Shown one piece after another: positions 8,706-21,029 of a stretch of 64,000 nucleotides of DNA (its first letter is position 1; each line of letters opens with the position of its first letter). The notes beneath the pieces are model-generated. The model was not told where the DNA came from and did not search any database. It saw only the letters and a list, made by a program, of their open reading frames with translations. The position numbers and the translations under genes were made by a program. Source of the stretch: an uncultured Clostridia bacterium (GTDB taxonomy: Bacteria > Bacillota > Clostridia > Oscillospirales > Ruminococcaceae); the NCBI GenBank assembly GCA_947627005.1, contig CANQUJ010000004.1, positions 60,217-124,216 of the forward strand, in the 5' to 3' direction.

Positions 8706-11198
8706 TTACCAACCCCAGTTTCCCCATTGCGGAAGCTCCGCCTCGAGGATACGGTCTTTATAGCTGCAGGGGGATTCGTTATAAAGGCCGGTATAAGGGT
8801 CGAGCGAAAGCGAAGTCCTTCGGTGGGCAGGGCGCAAAAATACCGAGGAAAGCTCTTTTCCGCTTTGAGAGATAAGCGAGACGGTCTCGCCCTCTTTAAG
8901 GTTAAAGTCGCATTCCACCGCGCCGAGAGCGTCGAACTTTGTATAGTTCTTGCCGATTATTTTAATCGACTGCCCTGCGGCGAGGTTTAAGGTCGGCAAA
9001 ATAAAGCTGTTGTCGCCGTCCGAAAGGGTCATGCCCGAGGTCGTTTGGGCGGTGGAGGAATAGTTTTTCAAGACCACGAAATCCCCGCCGGCCGAGGCTT
9101 TATATGCCGCCTCTTCGATTTTTATCCCGGCGTTTTGCTCGATATAAAGCTCGATTTTAATAAATTCGCCGTATTTTTCAAACGAAACCGTCGTCTCCGG
9201 CTCGGTCACGGTCTCGCCGTTGATCTCCCATCTTAAAAACTTCGCGCCCTGCTCAAGCTCGCAGGAAAGCTTTACTTCGGTGCCGTTAAAGAACCAGCCG
9301 TCATACCCCGCGCCGCCCGGAACGACCTTCGCCGCGCCGATGCTGACTTTTGCGCCGTCGACAGGCTCGTATTTAACGGTGAAGTAGCTGCTCTTTTCGT
9401 AATTGTCCGGGAATATGCTCGCAAGCTGAAGCCTTGCGGAGTAGGGCCGCTTGTCTATCCAGTCTTTGCATCTTTCAAGCTCTCCCGCAACGCTCCAGAC
9501 GTTGGCCTTGCCGTTTTCGGACGCCGCGACAAGCTCGTGAAGCCGCATTTCGTGGTATTCGTCGAGATAGGCGGCGGTGCGCTCGGCGTTGAAATAATAG
9601 CCCGAGATCGCGCAGAGAATATCGACGAACCGCTCTCTTATGTCGTCCCGCTTGCAGAGGGAGATCAAAAGGTCCGAGCGCTTGTAATACATATCGCCCT
9701 TGTCGTGAACGTCGTCCCGCCAGTCTTGCGGCATAATCCCGAAGTTTTCCTCTTTGAAAAGCTGTTTTATATGGGAAGACAGAAAGTCGGTATTGTAAAG
9801 CCCGAAGGCAAAGTCGGTGTCGTACAGCATAAAGCGCCACCTGCCGTCAAAGACCGGGTTGTCGTCGTCTTTAATTCCGCCGGTATAGCGGAAGACCTTG
9901 TAGTTGTTGTTCGGCCAGTCGCCGTTGCCGATATATGAATTAAGGGCGTAATAGGTCAAAAAATTGTCAATGTCGATAAGCTGCGAAAGCTCTTCAAAAT
10001 TTTTGTCGTCGGTAAGGTCTTTATAGGCATAGTCGTACATCTCGCGCCAGGCGGCGTTCTTTTCCGCCCAGTCGGGGTCGTCTTCATCCTCTATCATCAT
10101 ATACTCGCAGCCCTTGATTATATCCCAACAGCCCTCTTCGCCGGGGTTTTTCTCTTCGACGTTATACTTGTGGTCCAAAAGGTCTTCCGAGAATACCTGC
10201 TGAAGCCATGCGAAGCCGTAGTATTCGCCGTTTAAAAACACGGCGGCGGGGCGGGATTTTTTGACCTCTATCCCGGTTGCCTCGGCAAGGGCCGAGATCG
10301 CGTCGTCGCGGGCATAGAGATATCCGGCGTCGTTGGCGCAAGCGCGCAGCGCGAGCTTTTTATATGATACTATCTTGTTCCCCTGCGAATCCGAAGCGTT
10401 TGGGAAAAATTCGTAGCGGAAGCGGTTGTTTGTTTCGTCGTATTCGCTTCGGGCGTATAACTTAAGGTTCTTTTGGTCGTTCGATCTGCTCCACCCGCCG
10501 AAAATCCTTAAGCCGCAGTCCCGCGATATAACGCAGCTTCCGTCGTATTCAAAGACCTCGACATGGGCGGGGCGCTCTCCGGCCATGCCGCGCTGATTCC
10601 AGTTGGCCGGGTCGGTCGGCTGAATCTCCCTCGTCGGGTTGGTGGCAAGATAGTCGTCCCTCATCTTCCCCGCGATGAAAATACCGTCTTCATAGTTATA
10701 AAGGTTGTCCGGGTCGGTGGTGATCGAAAAAACAAGGCAGTCGAAGCGGTTGGAAATATCTCCTCCGCAGATATACGAGCGGGTTACCGGCTCGGAAAAG
10801 CTGCCGTCGGGGTATACCGCGCAGGCGGAGATGGTATACGACTCTGTCTCCGAGGCAGGCGAGCGCAAAGTTATCTCTTTTTTATACTGCCTGCCGCCGG
10901 TTCGCGGGTCGGTTCCGTCGCGGGTATATAGAATCTTCTCGGCGCCCTCGGCGTATAGGCCGAGATATTGGGTAGAGGAATAAAACCCCGAGTCGACCGA
11001 AAACCTTACCGGCAGGCCGTCGGTCGAGCCGACTTCCGGCTCGGTTTCTTCATATCCGTTTTGGGCCGAGGCCGGCAAAACCGGCAGGGGGTTGGCGTTT
11101 ATATATCTTTCGCCGAAAAACACGGCCAAAGAGCCCGCGGCAAGCAGGGCCGCCATCGAAGCGGCGAGCGCGGCTTTTTTGATTTTTCCGGCGTTCAT
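8706..11198 (-). CDS. CotH kinase family protein, secreted/anchored, multidomain
   Basis: A signal or membrane helix (about residues 8-28) is followed by a chitobiase-C-terminal-like domain with LYTRDGTDPRTG (about 85), then the CotH kinase domain. Its putative catalytic aspartates lie in WRFMLYDTDFAFG, preceded by GDWPNNNYKVFR. A Bacterial-repeat-type domain (DGWFFNGTEVKLSCELEQGA) and a lamin-tail-like domain (about 700-810) close the protein. CotH proteins are atypical kinases that phosphorylate spore-coat proteins. The ORF track starts 7 codons upstream inside the SD; I use the ATG at 11198, with AGGGGGA just before it. It is divergent from a VTC and a DUF4956 gene, a recurrent partnership. 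Confidence 0.88.
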   Translation of the reverse strand: MNAGKIKKAALAASMAALLAAGSLAVFFGERYINANPLPVLPASAQNGYEETEPEVGSTDGLPVRFSVDSGFYSSTQYLGLYAEGAEKILYTRDGTDPRTGGRQYKKEITLRSPASETESYTISACAVYPDGSFSEPVTRSYICGGDISNRFDCLVFSITTDPDNLYNYEDGIFIAGKMRDDYLATNPTREIQPTDPANWNQRGMAGERPAHVEVFEYDGSCVISRDCGLRIFGGWSRSNDQKNLKLYARSEYDETNNRFRYEFFPNASDSQGNKIVSYKKLALRACANDAGYLYARDDAISALAEATGIEVKKSRPAAVFLNGEYYGFAWLQQVFSEDLLDHKYNVEEKNPGEEGCWDIIKGCEYMMIEDEDDPDWAEKNAAWREMYDYAYKDLTDDKNFEELSQLIDIDNFLTYYALNSYIGNGDWPNNNYKVFRYTGGIKDDDNPVFDGRWRFMLYDTDFAFGLYNTDFLSSHIKQLFKEENFGIMPQDWRDDVHDKGDMYYKRSDLLISLCKRDDIRERFVDILCAISGYYFNAERTAAYLDEYHEMRLHELVAASENGKANVWSVAGELERCKDWIDKRPYSARLQLASIFPDNYEKSSYFTVKYEPVDGAKVSIGAAKVVPGGAGYDGWFFNGTEVKLSCELEQGAKFLRWEINGETVTEPETTVSFEKYGEFIKIELYIEQNAGIKIEEAAYKASAGGDFVVLKNYSSTAQTTSGMTLSDGDNSFILPTLNLAAGQSIKIIGKNYTKFDALGAVECDFNLKEGETVSLISQSGKELSSVFLRPAHRRTSLSLDPYTGLYNESPCSYKDRILEAELPQWGNWGW

Positions 11199-11395
11199 AT
11201 AAATCCCCCTAAAAAGCAAGATATAGTTATTATAGCATATTTTTTTGATGTTGTAAAGGATTCAAGCGAAAATTGCCGTATTTTACGCATATTTTGACGA
11301 ATAAACGATTTTTCGGTTAAATTTTAAAAAGCCCTTGAAACGCGCGGATATTTATTATATACTGGATTATATAGATCGTCGCGGGGGGTTATGAT

Positions 11396-12097
11396 TTGAA
11401 CGGGTTCAGACATGAGATAAAGCTTCTTATCTCTAACGCGGAATATCTTGCCATTCGGCCCAAGCTTTCGGCCCTTTTGTCGGCCGACCCTAACGCCCCC
11501 GAGAGCGGCGAATATTTTATCCGAAGCCTTTATTTCGACGACGTAAACAAAACCTCATACCGCGAAAAGCTCGCAGGGGTGGCGGACAGAAAAAAATACC
11601 GCCTTCGGATATACAACAACTCCGACTCGGCCATAAAGCTCGAATGTAAAGAAAAGCGGGGGGACAGGATCAGAAAGCGCTCGGCAGAAGTATCGAGGGA
11701 TTGCGCCGATGGGCTTGTTCGCGGCGATTTCTCTTCGCTTGAAGATAAATCCGACCCGCTTATAAAAGAGGTCTTCGCGCTTTCAAAATCAAAGGGGCTT
11801 GCGCCGTCTGTCGTGGTCGACTACGACCGAGAAGCGTATCTATACCCTATCTCAAACGTAAGGCTTACCTTTGACAAAGCGCTTCACGCCGGCGTCGAGG
11901 GGGCGGATATCTTTGACCAAAGCCTCGCGAGCGTTCCGGTCTTTGCGGACGAAAGCGTTATATTCGAGATAAAATACGACGATTTCCTCCCGGCTTTTAT
12001 AAGAGATATCCTCGCAGGGGCGCGGGGCTCGCGGCTCGCGCTTTCAAAGTTCACCCTCTGCCGCGACGAGCTTTTAAAATTCAAGCCGAAATATTAA
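11396..12097 (+). CDS. VTC domain (polyphosphate polymerase-type) protein
   Basis: The 233-residue protein shows the triphosphate-tunnel layout of VTC domains: FRHEIKLLIS at the start, YFIRSLYFDD (about 41), KKYRLRIY (about 66), IKLECKEKRGD (about 79), VVVDYDREAY (about 142) and VIFEIKYDDFLP (about 193). In yeast Vtc4 this tunnel makes polyphosphate; in bacteria next to CotH its substrate is not settled. The start codon is TTG at 11396, with a GGGGGG SD; the nearer ATG at 11391 hits a stop after two codons. It begins a three-gene plus-strand operon. Confidence 0.85.
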   Translation: MNGFRHEIKLLISNAEYLAIRPKLSALLSADPNAPESGEYFIRSLYFDDVNKTSYREKLAGVADRKKYRLRIYNNSDSAIKLECKEKRGDRIRKRSAEVSRDCADGLVRGDFSSLEDKSDPLIKEVFALSKSKGLAPSVVVDYDREAYLYPISNVRLTFDKALHAGVEGADIFDQSLASVPVFADESVIFEIKYDDFLPAFIRDILAGARGSRLALSKFTLCRDELLKFKPKY

Positions 12098-12152
12098 GAT
12101 TTAACCGGCGCAACGCCGAAAGATAAATTTAACCCCCGAAAGGAAGATCGCA

Positions 12153-12815
12153 ATGCAATCAATTCGTTCGGTTCTTCGCGAATCAATCGAACAGCTCGGC
12201 CTCGTCGAGCATTTAACCGTCGCCTATATTTTGGTGTCGCTTCTTTGCGCCGCAATCTGCGGGCTTATCATCTATTTCGTGTATAAGCTCTTTTATCGCG
12301 GCGCGGTATACAGCGAGAATTTCGCCGTTCTGATCGTTATGACGACCGTCATCACCGCGTTTATCGTTATAACCATCGGCTCGAATCTCGTTCTGTCGCT
12401 CGGAATGGTCGGCGCGCTTTCGATAGTCCGCTTCCGCTCCGCAGTCAAAGACCCTTTGGATGTGGGCTTTTTGTTCTGGGGGATAGCGGTCGGAATAACC
12501 TCCGGCGCGGGGCTCTATCCCTTCGCGCTTATCGCCACCGCCGCGATCGCGCTTGTATACATACTCTTCTCGGTTCTCGGAAAGGGCAGAAGAACCTTCG
12601 TCGTGGTGGTTAAATATCAGGATTCCGCCGAGGAGGAAGTCTCTAAACTCTTGAAAGAGACCAAGGCCAAGCTTCGCGGAAAGGCGAAATATAAGGGCGA
12701 AAACGAAGTCACCGCGGATATTAAGTTCAAGAAAAAATCCGCCGATATTTTAGACCGCTTTTTGAAGTTAGAGGGCGTGAGCAGCGCCGTTATGGTCGAA
12801 TATACCGGCGATTAA
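12153..12815 (+). CDS. DUF4956 domain membrane protein
   Basis: Three or four membrane helices occupy residues 20-150 and include the DUF4956 signature GALSIVRFRSAVKDPLDVGFLFWG. A basic soluble C-terminal domain follows (about 155-220, KLLKETKAKLRGKAKYKG). No biochemical role is established for the family. It is regularly encoded beside VTC and CotH genes, which suggests a membrane component of the same pathway. It sits 55 bases after the VTC gene with an AAAGGAAG SD. Confidence 0.85.
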   Translation: MQSIRSVLRESIEQLGLVEHLTVAYILVSLLCAAICGLIIYFVYKLFYRGAVYSENFAVLIVMTTVITAFIVITIGSNLVLSLGMVGALSIVRFRSAVKDPLDVGFLFWGIAVGITSGAGLYPFALIATAAIALVYILFSVLGKGRRTFVVVVKYQDSAEEEVSKLLKETKAKLRGKAKYKGENEVTADIKFKKKSADILDRFLKLEGVSSAVMVEYTGD

Positions 12816-12829
12816 GGGGGGATTGAAAA

Positions 12830-13045
12830 ATGACGGTATCTCCCACAAGAAAAAGGCTCGACCGCCGGCGCGGAAGGCTTCTTTTGGCGCTCGGGATAAC
12901 CGAGATAATCTCGGCGCTTTTGTGGCGGAATATCACCGACCTCGACTTTGCCGAGGGAAGAAAGGCGACCGGGATTTTAAGCGCGATTTTAACCGCCGCG
13001 TTTTTGTTCGTCGGCGTCTCGCATATCCGCGACTCTAAAGACTGA
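12830..13045 (+). CDS. Small membrane protein (71 aa), last gene of VTC operon
   Basis: Starts at ATG 12830 behind a strong AAGGGGGGA SD, 14 bases after the DUF4956 stop. An arginine-rich N-terminus (TRKRLDRRRGR) is followed by two predicted helices (LLLALGITEIISALLW and GILSAILTAAFLFVGV). I do not recognise a family. Operon position suggests an accessory membrane subunit for the VTC/DUF4956 system. The overlapping 12823-13038 ORF is a frame shadow. Confidence 0.7.
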   Translation: MTVSPTRKRLDRRRGRLLLALGITEIISALLWRNITDLDFAEGRKATGILSAILTAAFLFVGVSHIRDSKD

Positions 13046-13077
13046 CGGTAATAATCTTATAATAATTTACGAAAAGT

Positions 13078-13113
13078 AAAGTCCCCCGACCAGATCGAGG
13101 GACTTATTTTTAT
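13078..13113. terminator. Terminator between the VTC operon and convergent gyrA
   Basis: AAGTCCC and GGGACTT form a stem, extended by CGA/TCG with one mismatch, followed by a T-rich run on the plus side and preceded by A-rich sequence that serves gyrA on the minus strand. Confidence 0.75.
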
Positions 13114-13120
13114 GTCCGAT

Positions 13121-15676
13121 TTATTCTTCCTCGTCGGGCTCGGCCGGTTCCTCCGGCTCCTGCGCCTCGGCGGCCTCTTCGGCGGCCTCGGCCTCGGCTA
13201 TCGCCCTAAGCTCTTCCTCCGAAAGCTGCTCGACCTCTTCTATCTCGGCGTCTTCGTCGTGCGCCGCAGATGTGAACGCGACAACCCTGCGGTCGGGCGT
13301 TCCCTTGGTCCGCATAATTGTAACTCCGCCCGAATAGCGCCCCATAACGCTTATATCCGCCGCGCGAACGCGGATTATGATTCCGTCGTTCGAGATGAGA
13401 ATTATGTCTTCGTCGTCGTCGACAACTTTTATCCCGCAGACTGTCCCTTTTGCGCCGACCTTATAGTTGAGTATTCCGTAGCCGCCGCGTTTTTGGCGCC
13501 TATAAAGCTCGGGCTCGACCCTTCTTCCGAAGCCCATATCCGTAACGGTGAGTATCTTCGCGCCCTCTCTGATAGTTTCGAGCGAGACGACCTCGTCGTC
13601 GCCGCGAAGTTTTATCGCCCTAACGCCGTGGGCCGAGCGGCTCATCGCCCTAAGCTCTTCCTCGGCAAAGCGGATAATTCTTCCGTTTTTGGTCGCGACC
13701 AAAATTTCGTCGCCGCCCGAAGTAAGCAAAGCGCCCTTGATTTCGTCCCCTTCGTCGAGGCCGATCGCGATAAGCCCGTTCTTTCTTACGTTCTGATAGG
13801 AAGAAAGCGGCGTGCGCTTGATCTTTCCGGCGCGGGTGACCATAGTCACGAAGCTGTCGTCGTCAAATTCGCGGCAATAGAGCATAGCCGCGACCTTTTC
13901 GCCGTTTTGAAGCGGAAGGAGATTTATAACGTTTGTCCCGCGCGAAGCCTTCGAGCCCTCGGGTATCTCGAAGCATTTGAGTTTATACATAATTCCGCGG
14001 TCGGTGACGAACAGAACGTTGTCGTGGGTCGAGCAGACGTGCATCGAGGCGACAAAGTCTTCTTCCCGCTGCTTCATTCCCGAAACGCCCTTGCCGCCGC
14101 GCTTCTGAACGCTGTATTCCGAAGAGCTGGTGCGCTTGATGTATCCGTTGTCGGTAAGCGCGATTACGTTCATGTCCTCGGGGATAAGGTCTTCGATGTC
14201 GACCTCGCCGGAGATCGCCTGAATTTCGGTCCTGCGGTCGTCCGAGAATTTCGCGGCGATCTCTTCGCTCTCGGTGATAACGATGTCTATAACCCTCTGC
14301 CGGTTCGCGAGAATGTCTTCAAAGTCCTTGATCTTCTCCTCGAGTGCTGCCAGCTCGTCGTATATCTTCTGCCTTTCAAGGCCGGAGAGTTGGATAAGCC
14401 TCATATTCGCGATATATTCGGCCTGAATCTCGGTGATCCCGAACCGCTCGATAAGCGCGGCCTTTGCCTCTGCCGGCCCGGCCGATGCGCGGATAATCTT
14501 TATAACCTCGTCGATGTAGTCGAGCGCGATGACGAGGCCCTGCAAGATGTGTTCGCGCTCTTTCGCCTTTTTAAGGTCGTATTGCGTCCGCCTCGTGATG
14601 ACCTCGATCTGGAACTTAAGGTATTCTTCGAGTATCTCCTTAAGGCTCATGACCTTCGGCACGCCGTTTACCAGCGCAAGCATGATGACCCCGACGGTGT
14701 CCTGAAGCTGGGTAAAGCTGAACAGGCGGTTTAAGACTATCTGCGGGTTGGCCTCTTTTTTAAGCTCGATGACTATCCTCATTCCCGAGCGGTCGGATTC
14801 GTCGCGAAGGTTATGTATTCCGTCTATCCTCTTGTCTTTGACGAGCTGGGCGATAGACTCTATAAGCCTCGCCTTGTTGACCATATAGGGTATCTCGGTC
14901 ACGATGATGCAGTTTCTGCCGTGAATTTCCTCGATGTTGGTCTTTGAGCGCAGGGTGATCTTTGCCCTGCCGGTCGCATAGGCCGCGCGGATACCCGCCT
15001 TGCCCATAATAATTCCGCCCGTCGGGAAATCCGGGCCCTTGATCTTTTCCATAAGCTCTTCAAGGGTGCAGTCGGGGTTGTGGGCGACAAGCTTAAGCCC
15101 CTCGATGACCTCGCCGAGATTGTGCGGCGGAATGTTGGTCGCCATACCTACCGCGATACCGACCGAGCCGTTTACCAGAATGTTCGGATAGCGCGAGGGC
15201 AGAACCACCGGCTCCTGAAGTCTGTCGTCATAGTTCGGCATCCAGTCTACGGTATCCTTGTCGATGTCGGTGAGCATATTCATCGCCATCTTGGCCATCT
15301 TGGATTCGGTATAACGATAGGCCGCGGGCGGGTCGCCGTCGACCGAGCCGAAGTTTCCGTGGCCGTCGACCAAAGGATATCTCATCGAGAATTTTTGCGC
15401 AAGTCTTACCATCGCGTCGTAAACCGAAGCGTCGCCGTGGGGGTGATATCGGCCGAGAGTGTCGCCGACGGTGGTCGCGCACTTTAAATATTTTTTATCG
15501 GGGGTAAGCCCGTCTTCATACATCGTATATAGAATCCTGCGGTGGACCGGCTTTAATCCGTCCCTGACGTCGGGCAGGGCGCGCTGGATTATTACCGACA
15601 TCGAATATGCCAAAAAGCTCGACCGCATTTCGTCGTTAAGCTCTTGCAAAACTATCTTTTTATCTTCGGCGAACAA
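13121..15676 (-). CDS. gyrA: DNA gyrase subunit A
   Basis: Full-length GyrA of 851 residues. The winged-helix/tower domain holds the catalytic region ([39 protein letters not shown]). The quinolone region reads [14 protein letters not shown], so the position equivalent to E. coli Ser83 is alanine. The C-terminal beta-pinwheel contains the GyrA-box-like QKRGGKG, and the protein ends in an acidic alanine/glutamate tail of about 45 residues. With GyrB it introduces negative supercoils. The start is TTG at 15676: no ATG lies upstream in frame before a stop, and the protein begins at the expected [17 protein letters not shown]. Confidence 0.97.
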   Translation of the reverse strand: MFAEDKKIVLQELNDEMRSSFLAYSMSVIIQRALPDVRDGLKPVHRRILYTMYEDGLTPDKKYLKCATTVGDTLGRYHPHGDASVYDAMVRLAQKFSMRYPLVDGHGNFGSVDGDPPAAYRYTESKMAKMAMNMLTDIDKDTVDWMPNYDDRLQEPVVLPSRYPNILVNGSVGIAVGMATNIPPHNLGEVIEGLKLVAHNPDCTLEELMEKIKGPDFPTGGIIMGKAGIRAAYATGRAKITLRSKTNIEEIHGRNCIIVTEIPYMVNKARLIESIAQLVKDKRIDGIHNLRDESDRSGMRIVIELKKEANPQIVLNRLFSFTQLQDTVGVIMLALVNGVPKVMSLKEILEEYLKFQIEVITRRTQYDLKKAKEREHILQGLVIALDYIDEVIKIIRASAGPAEAKAALIERFGITEIQAEYIANMRLIQLSGLERQKIYDELAALEEKIKDFEDILANRQRVIDIVITESEEIAAKFSDDRRTEIQAISGEVDIEDLIPEDMNVIALTDNGYIKRTSSSEYSVQKRGGKGVSGMKQREEDFVASMHVCSTHDNVLFVTDRGIMYKLKCFEIPEGSKASRGTNVINLLPLQNGEKVAAMLYCREFDDDSFVTMVTRAGKIKRTPLSSYQNVRKNGLIAIGLDEGDEIKGALLTSGGDEILVATKNGRIIRFAEEELRAMSRSAHGVRAIKLRGDDEVVSLETIREGAKILTVTDMGFGRRVEPELYRRQKRGGYGILNYKVGAKGTVCGIKVVDDDEDIILISNDGIIIRVRAADISVMGRYSGGVTIMRTKGTPDRRVVAFTSAAHDEDAEIEEVEQLSEEELRAIAEAEAAEEAAEAQEPEEPAEPDEEE

Positions 15677-15705
15677 AAAATCAACTTCTTTCTTCTGTTT
15701 TTATA

Positions 15706-16257
15706 TTAAATCTTAAGCGCGGTTTTTAATACGTCAAGGTCGTTATCGTTAAGCCCCGACTTCGGTATAACGCAGCTTATCGCCTTTGTGAACACCCCGA
15801 TGATCGAGTCGGTCTCGGTCGCTCTAAGGCTTTTGTCCGAAAGGGGAATGACGGTCGGCTCTATCTTCGGAAGGGGTATCGGCTCGCCGTTTTCGTCCTT
15901 GTCGAGGTATTTTTCCTCCCCCTCGGGGATTATCGTCTCGATCTTAAGCCGGTCTTCGTAAAGGGTAAGGCAGTAGATATCCCCGCTCAACGAGTCGAGC
16001 GCGCGCTCGGCGGTTCGTCTTTCCATCTTCGGCGTCGCGAAAATACAAACTATCGCGCCGATGCAAACCGCCACGCAGACGTAGCCCATTTTAAAATGAG
16101 GGTCGCGGAAGAGCTGTTCGATAAAAAGCAGCAGCGGAATCAGAAAAACGGCCGCTTTTATATAGGTGAATTTCTTCCTAAAGAGCGAATAGCTAAGGTC
16201 GTAGCCCTCAAGCCATTCCTCTTTTTTGATCGAATATGTCAGTTTTAACTTCTCCAT
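15706..16257 (-). CDS. YcxB-like membrane protein between gyrB and gyrA
   Basis: A 183-residue protein with an N-terminal beta strand segment, two adjacent membrane helices (about residues 33-50 and 57-75, AAVFLIPLLLFIEQLF and GYVCVAVCIGAIVCIFA), and a soluble C-terminal domain similar in layout to YcxB (ending IPKSGLNDNDLDVLKTAL). No function is known. It lies in the gyrB-gyrA interval, 46 bases after gyrB and 29 before gyrA, so it is probably cotranscribed with both. Confidence 0.7.
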   Translation of the reverse strand: MEKLKLTYSIKKEEWLEGYDLSYSLFRKKFTYIKAAVFLIPLLLFIEQLFRDPHFKMGYVCVAVCIGAIVCIFATPKMERRTAERALDSLSGDIYCLTLYEDRLKIETIIPEGEEKYLDKDENGEPIPLPKIEPTVIPLSDKSLRATETDSIIGVFTKAISCVIPKSGLNDNDLDVLKTALKI

Positions 16258-16303
16258 TTACTATCCTCACAGTATATTGATATATAAAATATACAAATTG
16301 TAG

Positions 16304-19300
<2,997 letters not shown>

Positions 19301-19310
19301 TCCCCGCTCT

Positions 19311-19568
19311 CTAAACCCTCTCTTTAACCCTCTTCCTCAAAGTCTCCGCCGAGACCCCGCAGATATAAACTCGCTCGGTAAGGTCTTCGTCAAGGCTTAC
19401 AACAAAGCTCTTCGGCAGGTCGAGCGTGCAGCTGACAACTCTGCCGGCCTTTCCGGCCTTTGCAAGATATTCGCGGGTATACCGCTGGGTCGAGGCCTTT
19501 TCTATGTCCATTATCGCGACGATGTTTTTTTTAAAGACAGTCATACCGCTGCCGAGGTGAAGTATCAT
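19311..19568 (-). CDS. remB: Extracellular matrix regulator RemB / DUF370 (YaaB)
   Basis: An 85-residue DUF370 protein beginning MILHLGSGMTVFKKNIVAIMD. Its place between recF and gyrB matches yaaB (remB) of Bacillus, whose product is a DNA-binding regulator of matrix genes. The start has a GGAGAAA SD, and only 13 bases separate it from the recF stop. Confidence 0.85.
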   Translation of the reverse strand: MILHLGSGMTVFKKNIVAIMDIEKASTQRYTREYLAKAGKAGRVVSCTLDLPKSFVVSLDEDLTERVYICGVSAETLRKRVKERV

Positions 19569-19581
19569 TTTTTTCTCCGAT

Positions 19582-20739
19582 TTATTCGATTTGTTCTTCG
19601 ATTTTTTCGTTTTTTGACTTTTTTACTCTTGTTTTGTTGAAAGTTTCGCCGTTTTTCATCTCAAACCTGCGGCCTTTAAGCTTTCCCGCCGGTTCGCAGC
19701 AGGTTATAAAAATCTGCATTCCGCCGAGCTTGTTTATAATAAACTCTCTGCGCGATTTGTCCAGCTCGGACAAAACGTCGTCCAAGAGTATAACCGGCAT
19801 CTCGCCGGTCTCCTCCGAGAGGATATACGCCTGCGCAAGCTTCATTGAAAGGGCCGCCGAGCGGTTTTGCCCCTGCGAGCCGAAGTCTTTGGCGGCGGAG
19901 CCGTTAATATAGACCCCGACGTCGTCTCGGTGAACGCCGATAAGCGTAAACCCGAGCCTTATATCCTCGACGCGGTTTTTCTTTAAAAGAGAAAGATATT
20001 CGCCCGCCATCTCGCCGGACCAATCCTCCCGCCCTTCTAAATTTTCATAGACCGTCGAGCAATATTTTAGGCCGAAGCTTTCGGCCCCGCCGGAGATCTC
20101 TTCATACAGCTTTTTCGCAAAAATATTGAGCTTTTTGGTGTATTGATATTTTAGGACCGAAATATACGCCCCGAGTCGCGCCATCTGCTCGTCCCAAACG
20201 TCTAAATCCGAGGCGGGCGATACCCCCTGCGAAATGTTTTTTAAAAGGGTGTTGCGCTGCAAAAGAACGTTTTCGTATTTTAAGACCGTCCGCGAATATG
20301 CGGGCTTTATCTGCGAAACGCAGAGGTCGATAAAATCTCTTCGATTATCCGGCGACCCCTTTGAAAGTTCGAGGTCTTCGGGGGTGAATACAACGCATTT
20401 AAGCGCCCCGAACAGTCCGGAAAGATATCTTTGTTTAACTCCGTTTAGGGTGATTTTTCGCTCCCGCGGGTTTTTTGAGATAACCGCCTCGATCTTCTGT
20501 TCTCTCTCGCTGTCGATCAAAGTAAGCCCGAGGCGGGCAAATTCTCCCCCAAAAGCGACCATATCCCTTTCTTTCGTCCCGCGAAAGCTTTTCGCGCCCG
20601 AAAGTATCCATATCGCCTCGATAAGGTTGGTTTTGCCCTGCGCGTTCCGGCCGTGGATAACGTTTACGCCCTCCGCCGGCGAGATATTTATATTTTTAAG
20701 ATTTTTAAAGCCGTCGACGGTAAAGTTGGTTATTGTCAT
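19582..20739 (-). CDS. recF: DNA replication and repair protein RecF
   Basis: An SMC-like ATPase of 385 residues: Walker A GRNAQGKTNLIEAIWILSG (about 30-48), signature region SQGQNRSAALSMKLAQ (about 291) and Walker B VILLDDVLSELD (about 318). RecF with RecO and RecR loads RecA at gaps. The C-terminus (KTRVKKSKNEKIEEQIE) is a basic extension beyond the usual family end. Confidence 0.95.
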   Translation of the reverse strand: MTITNFTVDGFKNLKNINISPAEGVNVIHGRNAQGKTNLIEAIWILSGAKSFRGTKERDMVAFGGEFARLGLTLIDSEREQKIEAVISKNPRERKITLNGVKQRYLSGLFGALKCVVFTPEDLELSKGSPDNRRDFIDLCVSQIKPAYSRTVLKYENVLLQRNTLLKNISQGVSPASDLDVWDEQMARLGAYISVLKYQYTKKLNIFAKKLYEEISGGAESFGLKYCSTVYENLEGREDWSGEMAGEYLSLLKKNRVEDIRLGFTLIGVHRDDVGVYINGSAAKDFGSQGQNRSAALSMKLAQAYILSEETGEMPVILLDDVLSELDKSRREFIINKLGGMQIFITCCEPAGKLKGRRFEMKNGETFNKTRVKKSKNEKIEEQIE

Positions 20740-20807
20740 AGTTTTCTTTCAAAAATCATATTTAAAAAACTTTCAGCCGCCGAAAACACAGCGGCGTGAA
20801 AAAAATA

Positions 20808-21029
20808 TTACCCTACCTCAATCTCCGTCCCGATTTCCTCTATCGAAACTATATCCCCTTGCCGAAGCTTTTTTCCGCGCTGCGCGCAGACCTCGCCGTT
20901 CACCTTGACCTTCCCGCTTTGGATTATCTCCTTCGCGATGCCGCCGGTCTCGGTTATCCCGGAAAATTTCAAAAGCGAATCCAGCTTGATGTATTCCCCG
21001 GAAATTTCTGTCTTTATCCTCTCCATCAT
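20808..21029 (-). CDS. rlbA: S4-domain protein RlbA/YaaA
   Basis: A 73-residue protein with an S4 RNA-binding core: IKLDSLLKFSGITETGG, then IIQSGKVKVNGEVCAQRGKKLRQGDIV. It is the small conserved gene always found between dnaN and recF; the Bacillus protein is linked to ribosome assembly. Its ATG at 21029 overlaps the dnaN stop by 4 bases (ATGA type coupling). Confidence 0.87.
   Translation of the reverse strand: MMERIKTEISGEYIKLDSLLKFSGITETGGIAKEIIQSGKVKVNGEVCAQRGKKLRQGDIVSIEEIGTEIEVG

Noticed and set aside
13112-14734. 540-aa plus-strand ORF opposite gyrA
   Set aside because: It is an antisense shadow of gyrA produced by GC-rich codon bias; no SD and no domain recognised.
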